64,000 nucleotides of DNA from Astragalus membranaceus (lineage: Eukaryota > Streptophyta > Magnoliopsida > Fabales > Fabaceae). The first letter of the stretch is position 1. Every line of letters begins with the position of its first letter. Shown piece by piece: positions 1 through 10,969 of the stretch. Location of the stretch: the NCBI GenBank assembly GCA_039519185.1, contig CM076854.1:158932666-158996665 (forward strand), given 5' to 3'. The notes below the pieces were generated by a model. That model did not search any database. It was not told where the DNA came from and saw nothing but the letters and a program-made list of their open reading frames with translations. A program made the position numbers and the translations under genes.

Positions 1-26
1 TCACCTCTCGGTAATTCAGATGCCAT
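1..26 (-). CDS. 5' end of a second PDR-type ABCG transporter (partial)
   Basis: Read on the minus strand from base 26, the sequence starts ATG GCA TCT and encodes M-A-S-E-L-P-R-G before leaving the window. The intact PDR gene at 39718-48227 starts with the same M-A-S, and the bases just upstream of both ATGs align for hundreds of nucleotides. I read this as the first codons of a tandem paralogue in the same orientation lying left of the window. Only eight codons are visible, so nothing can be said about whether it is intact. The assignment rests on the conserved upstream region and start context, not on the peptide. Confidence 0.72.
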
Positions 27-330
27 TGTATCGATTTCTCAAACTAACCAGATAGATATCTCACTTTATATAAGCTTGAGATGAAAAGTAACTTTCCTAT
101 ATCTCATCTCATATGTATAATGTGGCATATCATACAGAGCATATACGTTTGTTGTATATTTATGAAGCCAGTTCATTCGGTCTTTTACTTTCAGTGGTAG
201 TAGTTTTGACTTTGACTAGTTGGAAATTTTAGTCAAAAAGCTTTAGTACAATGTTTTAGTAAAGTAAGATTATCTATTAATAATGAATTTAGATTGGATA
301 CGATTGCAGCATTAAACAATTTAAAATGTG
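27..330 (-). promoter_or_regulatory. Promoter of the left PDR paralogue
   Basis: This block aligns with 48228-48500 upstream of the intact PDR gene. Shared elements are a TATA-like ATAAATATA (minus strand, 155-163; matching element at 48368-48375) and two adjacent W-box cores TTGAC (206-210 and 212-216; matching pair at 48430-48434 and 48436-48440). W-boxes bind WRKY factors, and several plant PDR genes are known to respond to pathogens or elicitors. That these sites are functional is inferred from their conservation between the copies. Confidence 0.6.
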
Positions 331-745
331 GAAAGTACAAGCAGCGTACCTTTAGAAGATACTCTTCTTTTCTAGAGTTATTTTTTGAAGATATTCTTTC
401 TAGAGTAAACTAAAATAATAATAAACCTGCCTATTACAATATGAAGTCATAATGATAAATTTTATACATTCAATTTGACCTCTATATATGATGTGCAAAG
501 CAAAGAGACCCCTTTGTAAGATTTCCTAAGTATAAGCAAGATATGGTTTTCATGTTTCCTGATTTGTCAAAAGCTGATGGATCATGGAAGACTTCTGGAA
601 AACCAGGCCTTATTTATGATTCTAGAAATGATGGAATCGGATCGCGAGCAGTTACAATTTGGATTTTTTTCCATTCTTGTTCTTCATTTAATGCAACCGA
701 TCTTCATGAATATCATAACACTTTAATTACCATGGCAACCTACAA
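331..745. repeat. Distal part of the duplicated PDR upstream region
   Basis: The stretch from AGCAGCGTACCTTTAGAAGA onwards matches 50100-50500, including shared blocks such as ATGAAGTCATAATGATAA and GTTTCCTGATTTGT. In the other copy this block is separated from the proximal promoter by about 1.5 kb of inserted sequence. It is one arm of a segmental duplication that includes the PDR gene. No gene is seen. Confidence 0.65.
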
Positions 746-756
746 TCATGTTGGTT

Positions 757-903
757 CGGGCTCCCTTAACCAGGGTTCGATCCTTGACCGGTGCGTATGA
801 AAAAACATTTGTTGGAAGAGGTCAAGCCTTAAATGAATCTCTGATACCTGGAAGCATTAGTTTCCACGGTCAACGTGGAGGATACTTTGATTAAAAAAAA
901 AAA
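757..903 (+). repeat. Possible SINE-like insertion
   Basis: A box-B-like GGGTTCGATCC follows the point where homology with the other PDR upstream copy fades, and the block ends in a run of A (893-903). Box A is not clear. It may be a truncated SINE. Confidence 0.35.
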
Positions 904-1170
904 TCTAGAATATTGTACCAAAAAAAATGAAATTTTTAGGATGCATTTTTCCTTATTACAAACGGTCGGGGATAGGAGAATGAAGAGTAGGAAAATGGAG
1001 CGTTGTTGGTTTCAATTCGTGTTCTCAATATCCACAACACTTATGTTTTACTACTAGGTTGCATTTTCGAGACACACTTCTAAAATATGCTACTAAATTC
1101 AAAATTCAAAATCACCCAAAACAAAATAGATATTCTATTTGTCTCATATCAAGTGTCGTTTAATGGTACA

Positions 1171-1825
1171 TTAATTATTGCATAGTCAGAAAGTCTAATA
1201 TTTTTTGACAGCCTAATAAAATTTGCTCTTTCTGAGGAATAAATATATAAGGGTTTGCTAATTTACACCCACCTATTTTCTAGAAGTTGTAAGATAGCAC
1301 CCTACACATTTTTGTTGTGGACACTCAATCCAACTATTTCTTTTACTCCCTCTGTTCTCAAACTTTGGTACTTTTGTTTTGTTACACGCAAGATAAGGTA
1401 TCATTAATGTGTTAGCTACGTACTAAAACACCCCCTTTATAGTTATCTTAGAATAATTGAAATCAAAATAAAAGAGTTAACAGTTGTCTTGAGTTTCTAA
1501 AAGACTCGATAAATATAAAAGGTTTATCTGAAAAAATGTGGTGAATTATACATTGGGTTTTTAAAAGTACCATTATTTTGAAACAATAAAAAAATAAAAA
1601 GCAAAAAGTACTAAAGTTTTGGAACGGAGGACGTAGAAAGTTACTTAAATGCGTGGGTATTGATGTAATTTACGGTCGTTAATATATACATTTTTTAATT
1701 TATTTTTATCTCATTGCAATTAACGTTTGTTCGTCTCTTTCCTCACAATTAATTATTGCATAGTCAGAATGTCTAATATTTTTTGACAGCCTAGTAAAAT
1801 TTGCTTTTCTTTGAGGAATAAAGTA
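1171..1825. repeat. Direct repeat pair of about 75 bp flanking a MITE
   Basis: ATTGCATAGTCAGAA...GTCTAATATTTTTTGACAGC occurs at about 1171-1246 and again at about 1748-1825. The copies differ at a few positions. The MITE at 1346-1636 lies between them. The cause is unknown; a local duplication is the simplest reading. Confidence 0.6.
1346..1636. mobile_element. Stowaway-like MITE
   Basis: The ends are inverted: CTCCCTCTGTTCTCAAAC on the left and GGAACGGAGGACGTAG on the right, with a TA just left of the element. These are typical Stowaway (Tc1/mariner) ends. The right terminus is imperfect. Confidence 0.5.
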
Positions 1826-2019
1826 TGCTTTTTTTGACTCATAAGTACACCAAACAAAAAAATAGTTTTTTATTTGGAGATGTAAATTTTTTATTCACGA
1901 TTACTTTTCATTTTTCCGTTTCCTATATTTTAAATTTTGATTTTCTGTTCAACCTTAAAATTTCTTTACAATTTTGAAAATAAAATTTTGTTTAACAAAT
2001 AAAATCTGAATAAATTTTA

Positions 2020-3217
2020 GGCTAAATAGCACTTTTGGTCTTTTATCTTTGCTTTAGGTTTCATTTTGGTCATTTATCTTTTTTTGTCCCGTTTTGGTCT
2101 CTTATCTTCCATTTTTGTTTAATTTTGGTCCTTTTTAGTGTTTTTCGTCCATTATTTTTAACGGATGCCACGTTGAAAGTTAATTGTTGATGTGGCGTCT
2201 TAAGTGTCAGGGTTGACTTGGAGCTCATTAAGTGATGTGACAAATAGGGGACCAAATTGAAACTTAAAAAAAACATAAGAGACCAAATTGACAAAAAGAC
2301 AAGACAAGAAAAATAAAATTAACAAAAACAAAAAACACTAAAACACATCAGATCTGGAAAATCGCAGATTTGAAAAATCATCCCATCTCCATCTTCATCT
2401 TCCCCGGGGAGCCACCACCACCTCTGGCGAGCCACCATCACCACCACCACCACAAATAAATCACTCTTCAACTCTTCATTCATGATTTTTCAACTCTTCA
2501 ACTCTTCGTCCTTCAACTCTTCAACTCTTCTCAACTCTCTTTTCATGGATATTCAGAACAAATCACAACAAAACCCAATCCCAAAACCCCCAATTTCTCA
2601 TCATCATCAGAACCAACCCACAACAACAAAACTCTTCCCATCATCAGAACAAATCACAACAACAACACCGAAGCTTAAATGTAAGAAGATCATCATCTTC
2701 TTCAATTTAATCATCTCTTCAAAACCCAAAACCAAAAACTCCCAATGTCTCAAACTTAATTTCTAACATCCCCCTCAAATGGTCCCCATCCCAAACCAAA
2801 ACCCAAACTGAACCTAGGAGGATTGATGAAAGTTGACGAAAATTGAACGGAGGGAGTAGAATGGATCTTGATTCAAGGAGCAGGGAGGAGGATTTTCAAT
2901 TTGGGATTTAGGGTTTTCTGCAAAATGCTGGGCGGGGAAGAAGAAGATGAAGTAATTAAGTTTTTGTTAATTTGTTAATTTTTTTTTGATTTAAAAAAAC
3001 AAAATGTCACATCATTTAATCATAATCCACCTCAGTCTGATACTTAAGACGCCACGTCAGTAGTTAACAGCAAGTGTGGCATCCGTTAAAAATAATAGAC
3101 AGAAAACACTTAAAGGGACCAAAATACAACGAAAATAGAAGATGAATGACAAAAAATAGATAAAAGACCAAAATGAAACCTAGAACAAAGATAAAAGACC
3201 AAAAGTGTTTTTTAGCC
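2020..3217. mobile_element. Non-autonomous Mutator-like element, about 1.2 kb
   Basis: Long inverted ends start GGCTAAATAGCACTTTTGGT and finish CCAAAAGTGTTTTTTAGCC, and the similarity runs inward for over 60 bp. The flanks are TAAATTTTA and TAAATTTTG, an 8-of-9 match that fits the 9-bp Mutator target duplication. The interior holds repeats of TTCAACTC (about 2462-2540) and no convincing protein. It may have captured 5'UTR-like host DNA, but I cannot identify a source. Confidence 0.7.
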
Positions 3218-4169
3218 TAAATTTTGTTAGTTAATGGTAACCATAGTTTTACTTAAAACATTTGTCATTGTGATTTAAGTGTAATTTCCCCTAATATAGT
3301 ATTATGCTAAATATTCATTCTCGTTTGTTCTGTTTTATCTATAAGTATAAAAATTATTTTACCCGTAAATATTCTTTTTGAAAACTCTCAGATAAAAAAC
3401 TGTTGTGACAGCAACCGTAAACGAAGAAATAATAATAGAAACGAAACGAAAATAGGAGACATGACATTGGTCATGCAGTTCGGCCAATCTTTGCCTACGT
3501 CTGCGACTACAGAGCAGCTGTAATTCCATCTTATTGCTTGAATGAATTAGGGTTTCAATGTTACAATAGGTATTTATAATAACTTAGTTCAAATTACAAC
3601 AATACCCATAAACCGTACCGTGGTGGGCTGGCGCCCCCATACCCCCAGCACACCCCCCAAACAGTTTGGGCCAAGACCAATATGAGCCATACTCAACAAA
3701 AACCTTCAATAAATTAGTTAGCTGTGAGGATAATAACATAAACATAATTTATTATAAAAGTAAATTTAAAAATAATGAAAGCATTTCTAATTTGTCATAA
3801 TTTTCTAATTTATTAAATTGTGATATGACAATATTACACATAATATTTTAAAATTTTTAATTTTACAGTATTTAATATTCACTTTTTAGTTCTTAATTTA
3901 AATATTTGTAAATTTATTATATTTTTATTTTTTTAAATATTATTAAATGAAAATTTTCTCTTGTAACAAAGTAACACGTGATTTATAAATTTGATTATGA
4001 ATTTTAGTATTATTTAGTTCACTTGAATTTAGCTCTCACACTTCTAACATCACTGGGTTTTCTATTCATTTTCTTCCTATGAGAGTTGCAATTTGCAAAA
4101 GATAAAATGTCTATATATAGTATACAATTATCGTTTTGATTCTAGTTGTTTCATTAGGGCCTAAATTGA
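3218..4169. other. AT-rich spacer
   Basis: No gene is recognised. A GC-richer patch (about 3420-3700) resembles the end of a retroelement or UTR, but no terminal repeats or PBS are visible. Confidence 0.5.
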
Positions 4170-4177
4170 CATTGAGT

Positions 4178-5291
4178 CAGTGTTGTCAATGGCGGATGGC
4201 GGTTTATGGCGGAGACCCAAAAAACCACCATAAACATATGGCGGATGGCGTAACGGCATATGGCGGACGCCATGGCGGATCAATTTTTATAAAAAATTTT
4301 AAAATATACATACTAATACACATACAAAAAAAACTATAAAAATTAAAAAAATAATCCAAACGCCTATCAATAAATATCAAATTGTCATAAGCAACTAAGA
4401 ACCACTTCAAATTAGTCTCCATCAAATTGTCATAAGCAACTAAGAACCACTTCAAATTAAGTTTAAGACATCAAAATAACAACAAAATTATAAAAAGCAA
4501 TGAATCCTAATAACAACAAAATTAAGCAACTCATTTTGAATTTGAGGAATTTGGTTGAGACATATTCTACAAACTAAGATTAAAACAGAACAGGAAAAAA
4601 TTTTAAAACAGATGCACAAAGCCACAAACAGAAGAAAAAAAACAGGAAAAAAAAACAGATGCATTAAAACAAAAACAGAATAAAAAAATTAAAATAGAAA
4701 AATAAATTAAAACAAAAACAGAAAAATAAATTAAAACAAAAACAGAAAAAAAATATGTGATATGCAAAGAAGAGAAAGAGATATGCGAAGAGAAAGACTT
4801 TATATAAAGCAAAATCAGAATGAAAAAAATAAAGCAAAATCAGAATGAATATTGTGTTTGCAACTGTAGAAAAGGACAGAATTTTATAATGCAATACAGC
4901 TGTAAAGTGCAGGCGGTGATAACATCAAATCAAACTGTGATTGCAACTGCACCCCAATAAAAAAATAGTATATACAGCTGTAATTCAATACTGAGCAAAT
5001 CAATAAGGGTTGAAAAGTCATTTTGTGTTTAAAAAACAAAGGAACGATAGTAATTTCGCAAATAAATTACTATTCCTTCATCTTCTCCACGATCCAAACC
5101 CGTGTTTTTGCAAAAAAACTCTATTTCGTCCGCCATATCCCGCCAGTCCGCCACAACCGCCATGCCCATGACGCCCGCCATGGCGCCACCATTGGCACAC
5201 CGTTATAAAACCGTTTTTTTATGGCGGCTGTTTCAAAATCCGCCACGCCATAGCGCTATGGCGCCGCCATAACCGATTTTTGACAACACTG
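4178..5291. mobile_element. Non-autonomous hAT element with ATGGCGG-rich ends
   Basis: The terminal inverted repeats are CAGTGTTGTCAA and TTGACAACACTG. A perfect 8-bp target duplication CATTGAGT (4170-4177 and 5292-5299) identifies the hAT superfamily. The sub-terminal regions are packed with ATGGCGG/CCGCCAT boxes, which are usual transposase-binding repeats in hAT elements. The AT-rich middle has no transposase. Confidence 0.87.
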
Positions 5292-5547
5292 CATTGAGTT
5301 GGTAATGACGATGAAATTGTAACTAAGTGACTAATCTCAAGTGACGTGCAAAAATATAAAATCCTCATGTCGATTTGGTCCCTAAAATTTGCATGGATGA
5401 GTTAGTTGAGGTGTCATCTATGTGTAAAGTGATGTAGTAGGTGTCAATCAGAAATTTAACGCGCCACATCAGTACCCTTAACCCCATCAACTACCAGACC
5501 GAGGCAAGGGAACCTAACTGATTAACGTTTTCAAAATCTAAGAACTA

Positions 5548-5667
5548 CTACCTCTGGTCCATTTTATAAGAAACTTTTGTAATTTTAGGTTCATTAAATA
5601 ACTGATACATCAGTTATTCAATGCACCTAAAATTGTAAAAATTTCTTATAAAGTGGACTGGAGGTAG
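5548..5667. mobile_element. Stowaway MITE, 120 bp
   Basis: The whole element is a near-palindrome from CTACCTCTGGTCCATTTTAT to AAGTGGACTGGAGGTAG, flanked by TA on both sides. It has no coding capacity. A relative lies at 8193-8382. Confidence 0.8.
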
Positions 5668-6132
5668 TAATTAGGAACCCAGTCAAAAAAAGAACTAATT
5701 ATGAATATCAATAAAGTTGGAGACATGGTTGATACAAGTACCCGATTTCAGGGAGGAAAATGGGTAGTAACACTTTATTTAAGTATTTCGATGAATGAAT
5801 CAAATGTGTCATTGTTGTATTTTGTTGCTTTCTTTATGGTGCATTTTATATGTCTTTACATTTTGATCCTTAGTGTGCATGATTTTCCTTAACATAATGT
5901 TATATCAAACATTTTATATATGGAAATAAAGTTCACTTAAGTATTGAATTTGACAAATTTTATCAAAATGGCTAAATGATGAAGACATGATTACAAAGCT
6001 AAAAGTCGTTAATAGGCGTAGGGGGAATAGAATTGTTGTGCTTTCCACTGATAATAATGGTGAACGGGGTGACAAGGAGGATCAGCGAGAGGAAATGGTT
6101 AATGCCTTCTACATGGGCAATAACTTATGATA

Positions 6133-6369
6133 CTAAGAAATTCTTAGTAATAATTACTATATTTTTCGGTGACCATTATACAACAATCCAACGGTTAGTA
6201 TACATACTAACCACAATTTAGTGTTTGTGTGGTTAGTGAGCGGGTAAATGAAAACACTGATTAGTACATACTAACCACAATTTAGTGTTGGTGTGGTCAC
6301 CGAATTTTTTCATTGATGGGGAAATGACTATTATGCCCATTTAGTAACAATTACTAAGGAATTCCTTAG
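6133..6369. mobile_element. TA-flanked MITE, 237 bp
   Basis: The inverted ends are CTAAGAAATTCTTAGTAAT and ATTACTAAGGAATTCCTTAG, each end itself being palindromic, with TA on both flanks. Inside, TACTAACCACAATTTAGTGT occurs twice. Confidence 0.65.
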
Positions 6370-6719
6370 TACTCTAAGTCAGACTCTTCTACATGAATCT
6401 CTTTAAAGGGGGATCCAATGGTGCTAGTGGATTATCACTAAATTCACGCTGCCTTCCTACTCAATTGCATTCATCTTAGAGCATTTGGTTGTGATATAGA
6501 TTGTGAGGGGACAAGGCGATATTTTTTGTATTATATTGAGCCGTGGAAATTCCCAGGACCCAATGGATTTCATGTGGGTTCTTTAAGAAAAATTAGCCTC
6601 TTGTGATAAGCTTTGTGAGTTTGCTCAGTTAGAGTCCTAAAGAGATTAGCAAAGTCAATGCTTATGGGTTTTTACTTGATTCACAAAGTTGATAGACTGT
6701 AATTCATTTATCAATTCCG

Positions 6720-6954
6720 TCCCTTTTTTTTTGTGTAACATGGATTATAAGGTGCTCACTAGAAGGAGTTAATCTCTTATTTCTAAACTAGTCTATTCTA
6801 AGGAGAATTGAGGAAAGCATTGTTATTAATTAGAAGTCCCTTTTTTTTTGTGTAACATGGATTATAAGGTGCTCACTGGAAGGAGTTAATCTCTTATTTC
6901 TAAACTAGTCTATTCTAAGGAGAATTGAGGAAAGCATTGTTATTAATTAGAAGT
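6720..6954. repeat. Tandem duplication, two copies of 117 bp
   Basis: The block starting with CCC, a T-run and GTGTAACATGGATTATAAGG is present twice in direct tandem with a 117-bp period. I see essentially one substitution (CACTAGAAGG versus CACTGGAAGG), so the duplication is recent. Confidence 0.85.
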
Positions 6955-7115
6955 CATAAGGTAGTTTAGTGGTTGGGTGGGAGCGGGGGAGGGAGATAGG
7001 AGTTTGAGAGATAAGGGGTTGAGTTTAAATTTCTCTAACCAACATTTGTCATTCAAATAAGATGAGAACATTGTCGTTGCCCTGGAAACGGTGTGCACAA
7101 AATGAAAGGAAAAAC

Positions 7116-7500
7116 TGGATCACCAAGAGACTTGGGCACCACATCTCCACCTAAAATCTTAAGCCAATGGGTATATGGGTCACCTCTCTTATATATCATT
7201 CATTTAGCTCATTCCTAGTCGATGTGGGACTAACCACTCACACTTAAAATCCCAACAATCTCTCCCTCAAGTGTGAGTCATCCACATCACTAGACTTGAC
7301 CCAAACTAGGATCCACTTCCTGCTCCTCCATCAAGCCAAATCATGGCTCTGATACCACTTGTTGGAGAGTCCAGAGGAGCACCGAGAGCAACAACGAACT
7401 AACGACCAAGGACCACCAAGAGACTTGGACACCACATCTCCAACCAGAAACTTAAGGCAGTGGGTATATGGGTTATCTCTCTTGCCTAAAACATGTGATA
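7116..7500 (-). mobile_element. TRIM-like LTR element remnant
   Basis: Two LTR-like copies share ACCAAGAGACTTGG, ACACCACATCTCCA and GTGGGTATATGGGT-like blocks. The left copy ends ATCCCAACA (about 7257) and the right copy starts TGTTGGAGAG (about 7361). Only about 103 bp lie between them. On the minus strand the right copy ends CCAACA and is followed by TGGTATCAGAGCC, the primer-binding site for initiator Met tRNA. A purine tract (minus strand CTTGAGGGAGAGAT) abuts the other copy. The tiny interior with no gene fits a TRIM. Outer ends are degraded. Confidence 0.55.
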
Positions 7501-8192
7501 GAAAGAAATGGACTTTCATTTATGAAGTATTGGTTGAAGTGGGACTTCCTAGTGATGTGGTTTCCTTCATCATGCACTAGGCTTCATGTATGAAAATTAA
7601 AACTAATGTTCTTTGAGAATGGAGTCAGTCTAAATTTTCCCCCGAAGAGATGGAGAACAAATGTTTCAGTATATTTTTGCACATTACATGGATAAGCTTT
7701 CCCCTTTAATAGTTGAAGCCATAAAACAAGAAAGTTGGTGTCCCTAAAAAGCTAACAGGAGGGGACTCTATGTTTACCATCTTATGTTGGTGGAAGATTT
7801 ATTGTTATTCACACTGTGTTACTTCTATTTTGAGAGATTTCTAATCAAATATGTATATAACAAACTTGATAGATATAATTTATATGCTCCAACTTGAGGG
7901 GAAGTGTTAGAAATGCTAATCATTGGCTTATTGCGTGATTATTATGTAACAAATATTAGGGTAACTATTTTTTTTTTGACAATAAATTAGGGTAACTATT
8001 GATCCTTGTAATTATGATTATCAAGATCACCCGACAAATGTGTTCACCAAGTTTTTGAGAGGTGCTCCCATCATATTTATATATGCAACAAGTTTGGTGC
8101 ATATAATTTATATGCTCCATCACGGGGGGTGTTAATAATATTGTAAATAGAGTTTTATTGGTCGATTCTATGTTGTATATCCTTATGTAATA
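7500..8192 (+). repeat. Copia-type 3' ends, degraded
   Basis: Two polypurine-tract-like sites are followed by LTR-like starts: CTTGAGGGGAAG then TGTTAGAAATGC (about 7906) and CACGGGGGG then TGTTAATAAT (about 8131). Both are preceded by the related phrase ATAATTTATATGCTCCA. They look like the 3' edges of two related, decayed Copia elements. No readable protein remains. Confidence 0.4.
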
Positions 8193-8382
8193 CTACCTCT
8201 GGTCTACTTTAAAAGAAATTTTTGCAGTTTTAGGTTAATTGAATAACTAATGTATGTAGTTTAGATACTTTAGTTATTCAATGAACCTAAAAGTGCAAAT
8301 GTTAGTTGTTAGTAATTAGTAGAGGGGGATTTTAGTTTCAGATACATATACTTTGGGGCCTTATATTTTGGGATGGAGGTAG
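8193..8382. mobile_element. Stowaway-like MITE related to 5548-5667
   Basis: It starts CTACCTCTGGTCTACTTTAA and ends GGATGGAGGTAG with TA on both sides. The left half also contains a second inverted arm (TTAGTTATTCAATGAACCT). Confidence 0.6.
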
Positions 8383-9289
8383 TACAAATTAGTAGAGGGG
8401 AGGGGGGTTTGAAGCCCCAAATCCTAGGTTTCGTCATTAATGTGTGAAGTAGTTTCTGTGTTATTGCAACTTTCTTTAGTTTCTATCTTTCCTTTTTCTT
8501 CTTCTGCTGGTATTTCTATTTTAGTTCATGTGATTTCTGAATTTGATTCCCAATTTTTATAACTTGAAAGAGATTTATATCATAATATACAAAAAAAAAA
8601 AACAGTTTCAGTCCTTTTTTTTTTCGATAAGCAACAGTTTCAGTCCTTGACATTTTGCTATTCATGATAAAAACTTGCTGATGTAATAGATCATTGCCTT
8701 TAAAATAAGGCAACCAGGACAGGAATAAGAAAATAATGACTTACTGACATCAAATTAGAGAAAGTAAAAAGTACGCACCGGACTACTCATTCCAATGTGT
8801 GTCTCGTATATTCTAATTGATTTTGGTCTCTTTGGCTGTGGATGTTTGAACTTTGAAGACATACTTTTCCTATAAAGAGAAAAATAAAGCCATATAATAC
8901 AAAAGTACATGACAGAAAAATCACATGAAGTTAAAAATTAAGTAACCATCACATATTATATTGAATTGTACCTAAGAATTGAAAAAACAACTGGTATACC
9001 GTTATGATGAGCAAATAATCATATTCATTTGATAAACAAATATTATTTTGGTGGATAGATAAACAAATATCTTAACAGAACTACTTCCAAGCTGTTCTGC
9101 ATTCTGCCAGGCGCAGAACGTAGTTAAATGTTACAGCATTGTCTAGATTTTTTTCATAAATTATAATTTAAGGACAGAAATTATATACATATTTTTTAAG
9201 GGTAGAGTTAATAAATCCTCCTAATATAAAATGTTTAAAGGAAAACACCCAGGGGCAGTGGCTTAAAAATAATATAAAGCTGTCGACCT

Positions 9290-9535
9290 CATTACATATC
9301 AGTAATGTAGGTTCCCTTGAAAGTTGAAACCACCACGAACAAGTCACCAAAGAAAGGGCACAAATACAATTCTATCCCATAACAAATATAGGCGGAAAGA
9401 GATATTTCGACTGGTCATCTCATCAGTAATATAAATTCTCTTGAAACCACCACTAATACATCACCAAAGAAAAGCCATAAACACAATTTTATCCCATAAC
9501 AAATGTAAGAGGGAAAGAGATTTGAATTGGTCATC
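9290..9535. repeat. Imperfect tandem duplication of about 120 bp
   Basis: Two successive blocks share CAGTAATGTAGGTTCCCTTG-like, CACCAAAGAAA and CCCATAACAAAT phrases. They lie in an intron of the branching-enzyme fragment. Confidence 0.5.
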
Positions 9536-10522
9536 TTTTTTCTATACGTAGCCTACATGGAAGAAATGTAGAATCTTACCTCCTCGGGGGGATCATAGTA
9601 TATTCCATTATATGGAATTTCACCAGGAGCTCGTACAGAGAATTTGACCCAAGCAGGAATGAGTCCCTGATCCCAGAGGGAGTATCCATGTAGATCTACA
9701 AATATATATTTAAGAAGTACTTAGTTTACACTTCACAAAAGTATCCACAGGCTTAGCTCAAGACAACTAGAAACGTCTAACATGTATGACCTTGGCTAAA
9801 AAGTTGTCCTTACTAGCTTTTTCCTATTTGGGTAAAAAGAACATATAATAAATTAATAAGCGATAGAAGGTTGCAAACTACATCAGGCAAGTATAGCAGA
9901 ACCACTCCATTGTGTAAGCAGCCAAATGTTTCACAAACACTAGAATGCAAAGAATAGCAGAAAATATTTGTAAGCTTGGTAATGATAGAGGACAATTTTT
10001 TAGATATCCATATCCGTTAGCTATCTTCATTAATTGTAATACAAGACTCATCACCCATAAAATACCCAAAAGTACCATCTAAAAAGGAAATAAAAAGAAA
10101 GGCTATATAGCCAATGGTTATATGAACAAATGTAAATGTGAAGGTCTTCAAAATTCAAACTCCCTCAAAAAATTATTTTCAGGAGAAAAATTACCTCGAC
10201 TCTAGAACCATGAGGAATTGGCGGTGAACCATCAGCATTGTTTGGCAAGAAGACCTCCCACACACCAAACTCATTCTGTTTAGACTGTCAAATTAATATA
10301 AAGATGTCCAATATCCAGGGCCAGGAGTCTGTAAGATTTGTCACAATCAAATTCACATCCATCATTACAGGTATGACTTCCATTTAGAACAATAAATCCA
10401 TGATTGCAGCAATCCCATTTTAGCAAGAAAATCTTTTTAAGTAGCACCACTAACTTTTAAAACACGCAGTTAGCTATCTTTTCCTATTGCTAGTTTAAAT
10501 TGAAAACCAAGATCAGTATCTC

Positions 10523-10944
10523 TGTTAGGCCCCTCCTGATCCATATAGCTGCTGTTTCTGTTTAGTCTGTTCTGTTTTGTTGCTGTTCTGTTATTCTGTT
10601 TATTCTGTTTTGTTCTGTTTTATGTCAGTAACTAACCGTTAGTGCATTAGCTGTCAGTTAGTTATTTTAATAGATAGAGGTAGTTAGTTAGTTATCCTAT
10701 CCTATGCTCTATTCCTCTATTATATATAGAGGAATCATGATAAGGGATAGGGGGCAGTTTTCAGTTTGTAGTTGAGACTTGGATAGATTCCAAGAGGCGC
10801 ATAGATTGCGTTCGTGTAACTCCTTTGATAAGCCTTGTGGTTTCTATCAATAATACTCTATCTTCCTCCTCCCTCTCCTCTCTTTCCTAATTTCCAAGGC
10901 TTTCATGGTATAATTCCGGTGAACGTCAGATTTGATATCTAACA
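10523..10944 (+). repeat. 5' LTR of the gag-only element
   Basis: The LTR has TG...CA ends, a repeated TCTGTT/TTCTGTTT-rich U3-like part, a TATATATAGAGG promoter-like site, and is apparently identical to 12320-12741. Confidence 0.9.
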
Positions 10945-10969
10945 ATTGGTCCGACCTGCCGATTGAACC

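Noticed and set aside
543..800. 85-codon open frame
   Set aside because: It lies in the duplicated PDR upstream region and its phase is not kept in the other copy at 50280-50530. There is no recognisable protein.
2482..2766. 94-codon frame in the MULE
   Set aside because: It is low-complexity translation of TTCAACTC and CATCATCAGAAC repeats.
4603..4894. Phe/Leu-rich minus-strand frames of 69 and 76 codons
   Set aside because: They are translations of AAAACAGAAAAA repeats in the middle of a hAT element.
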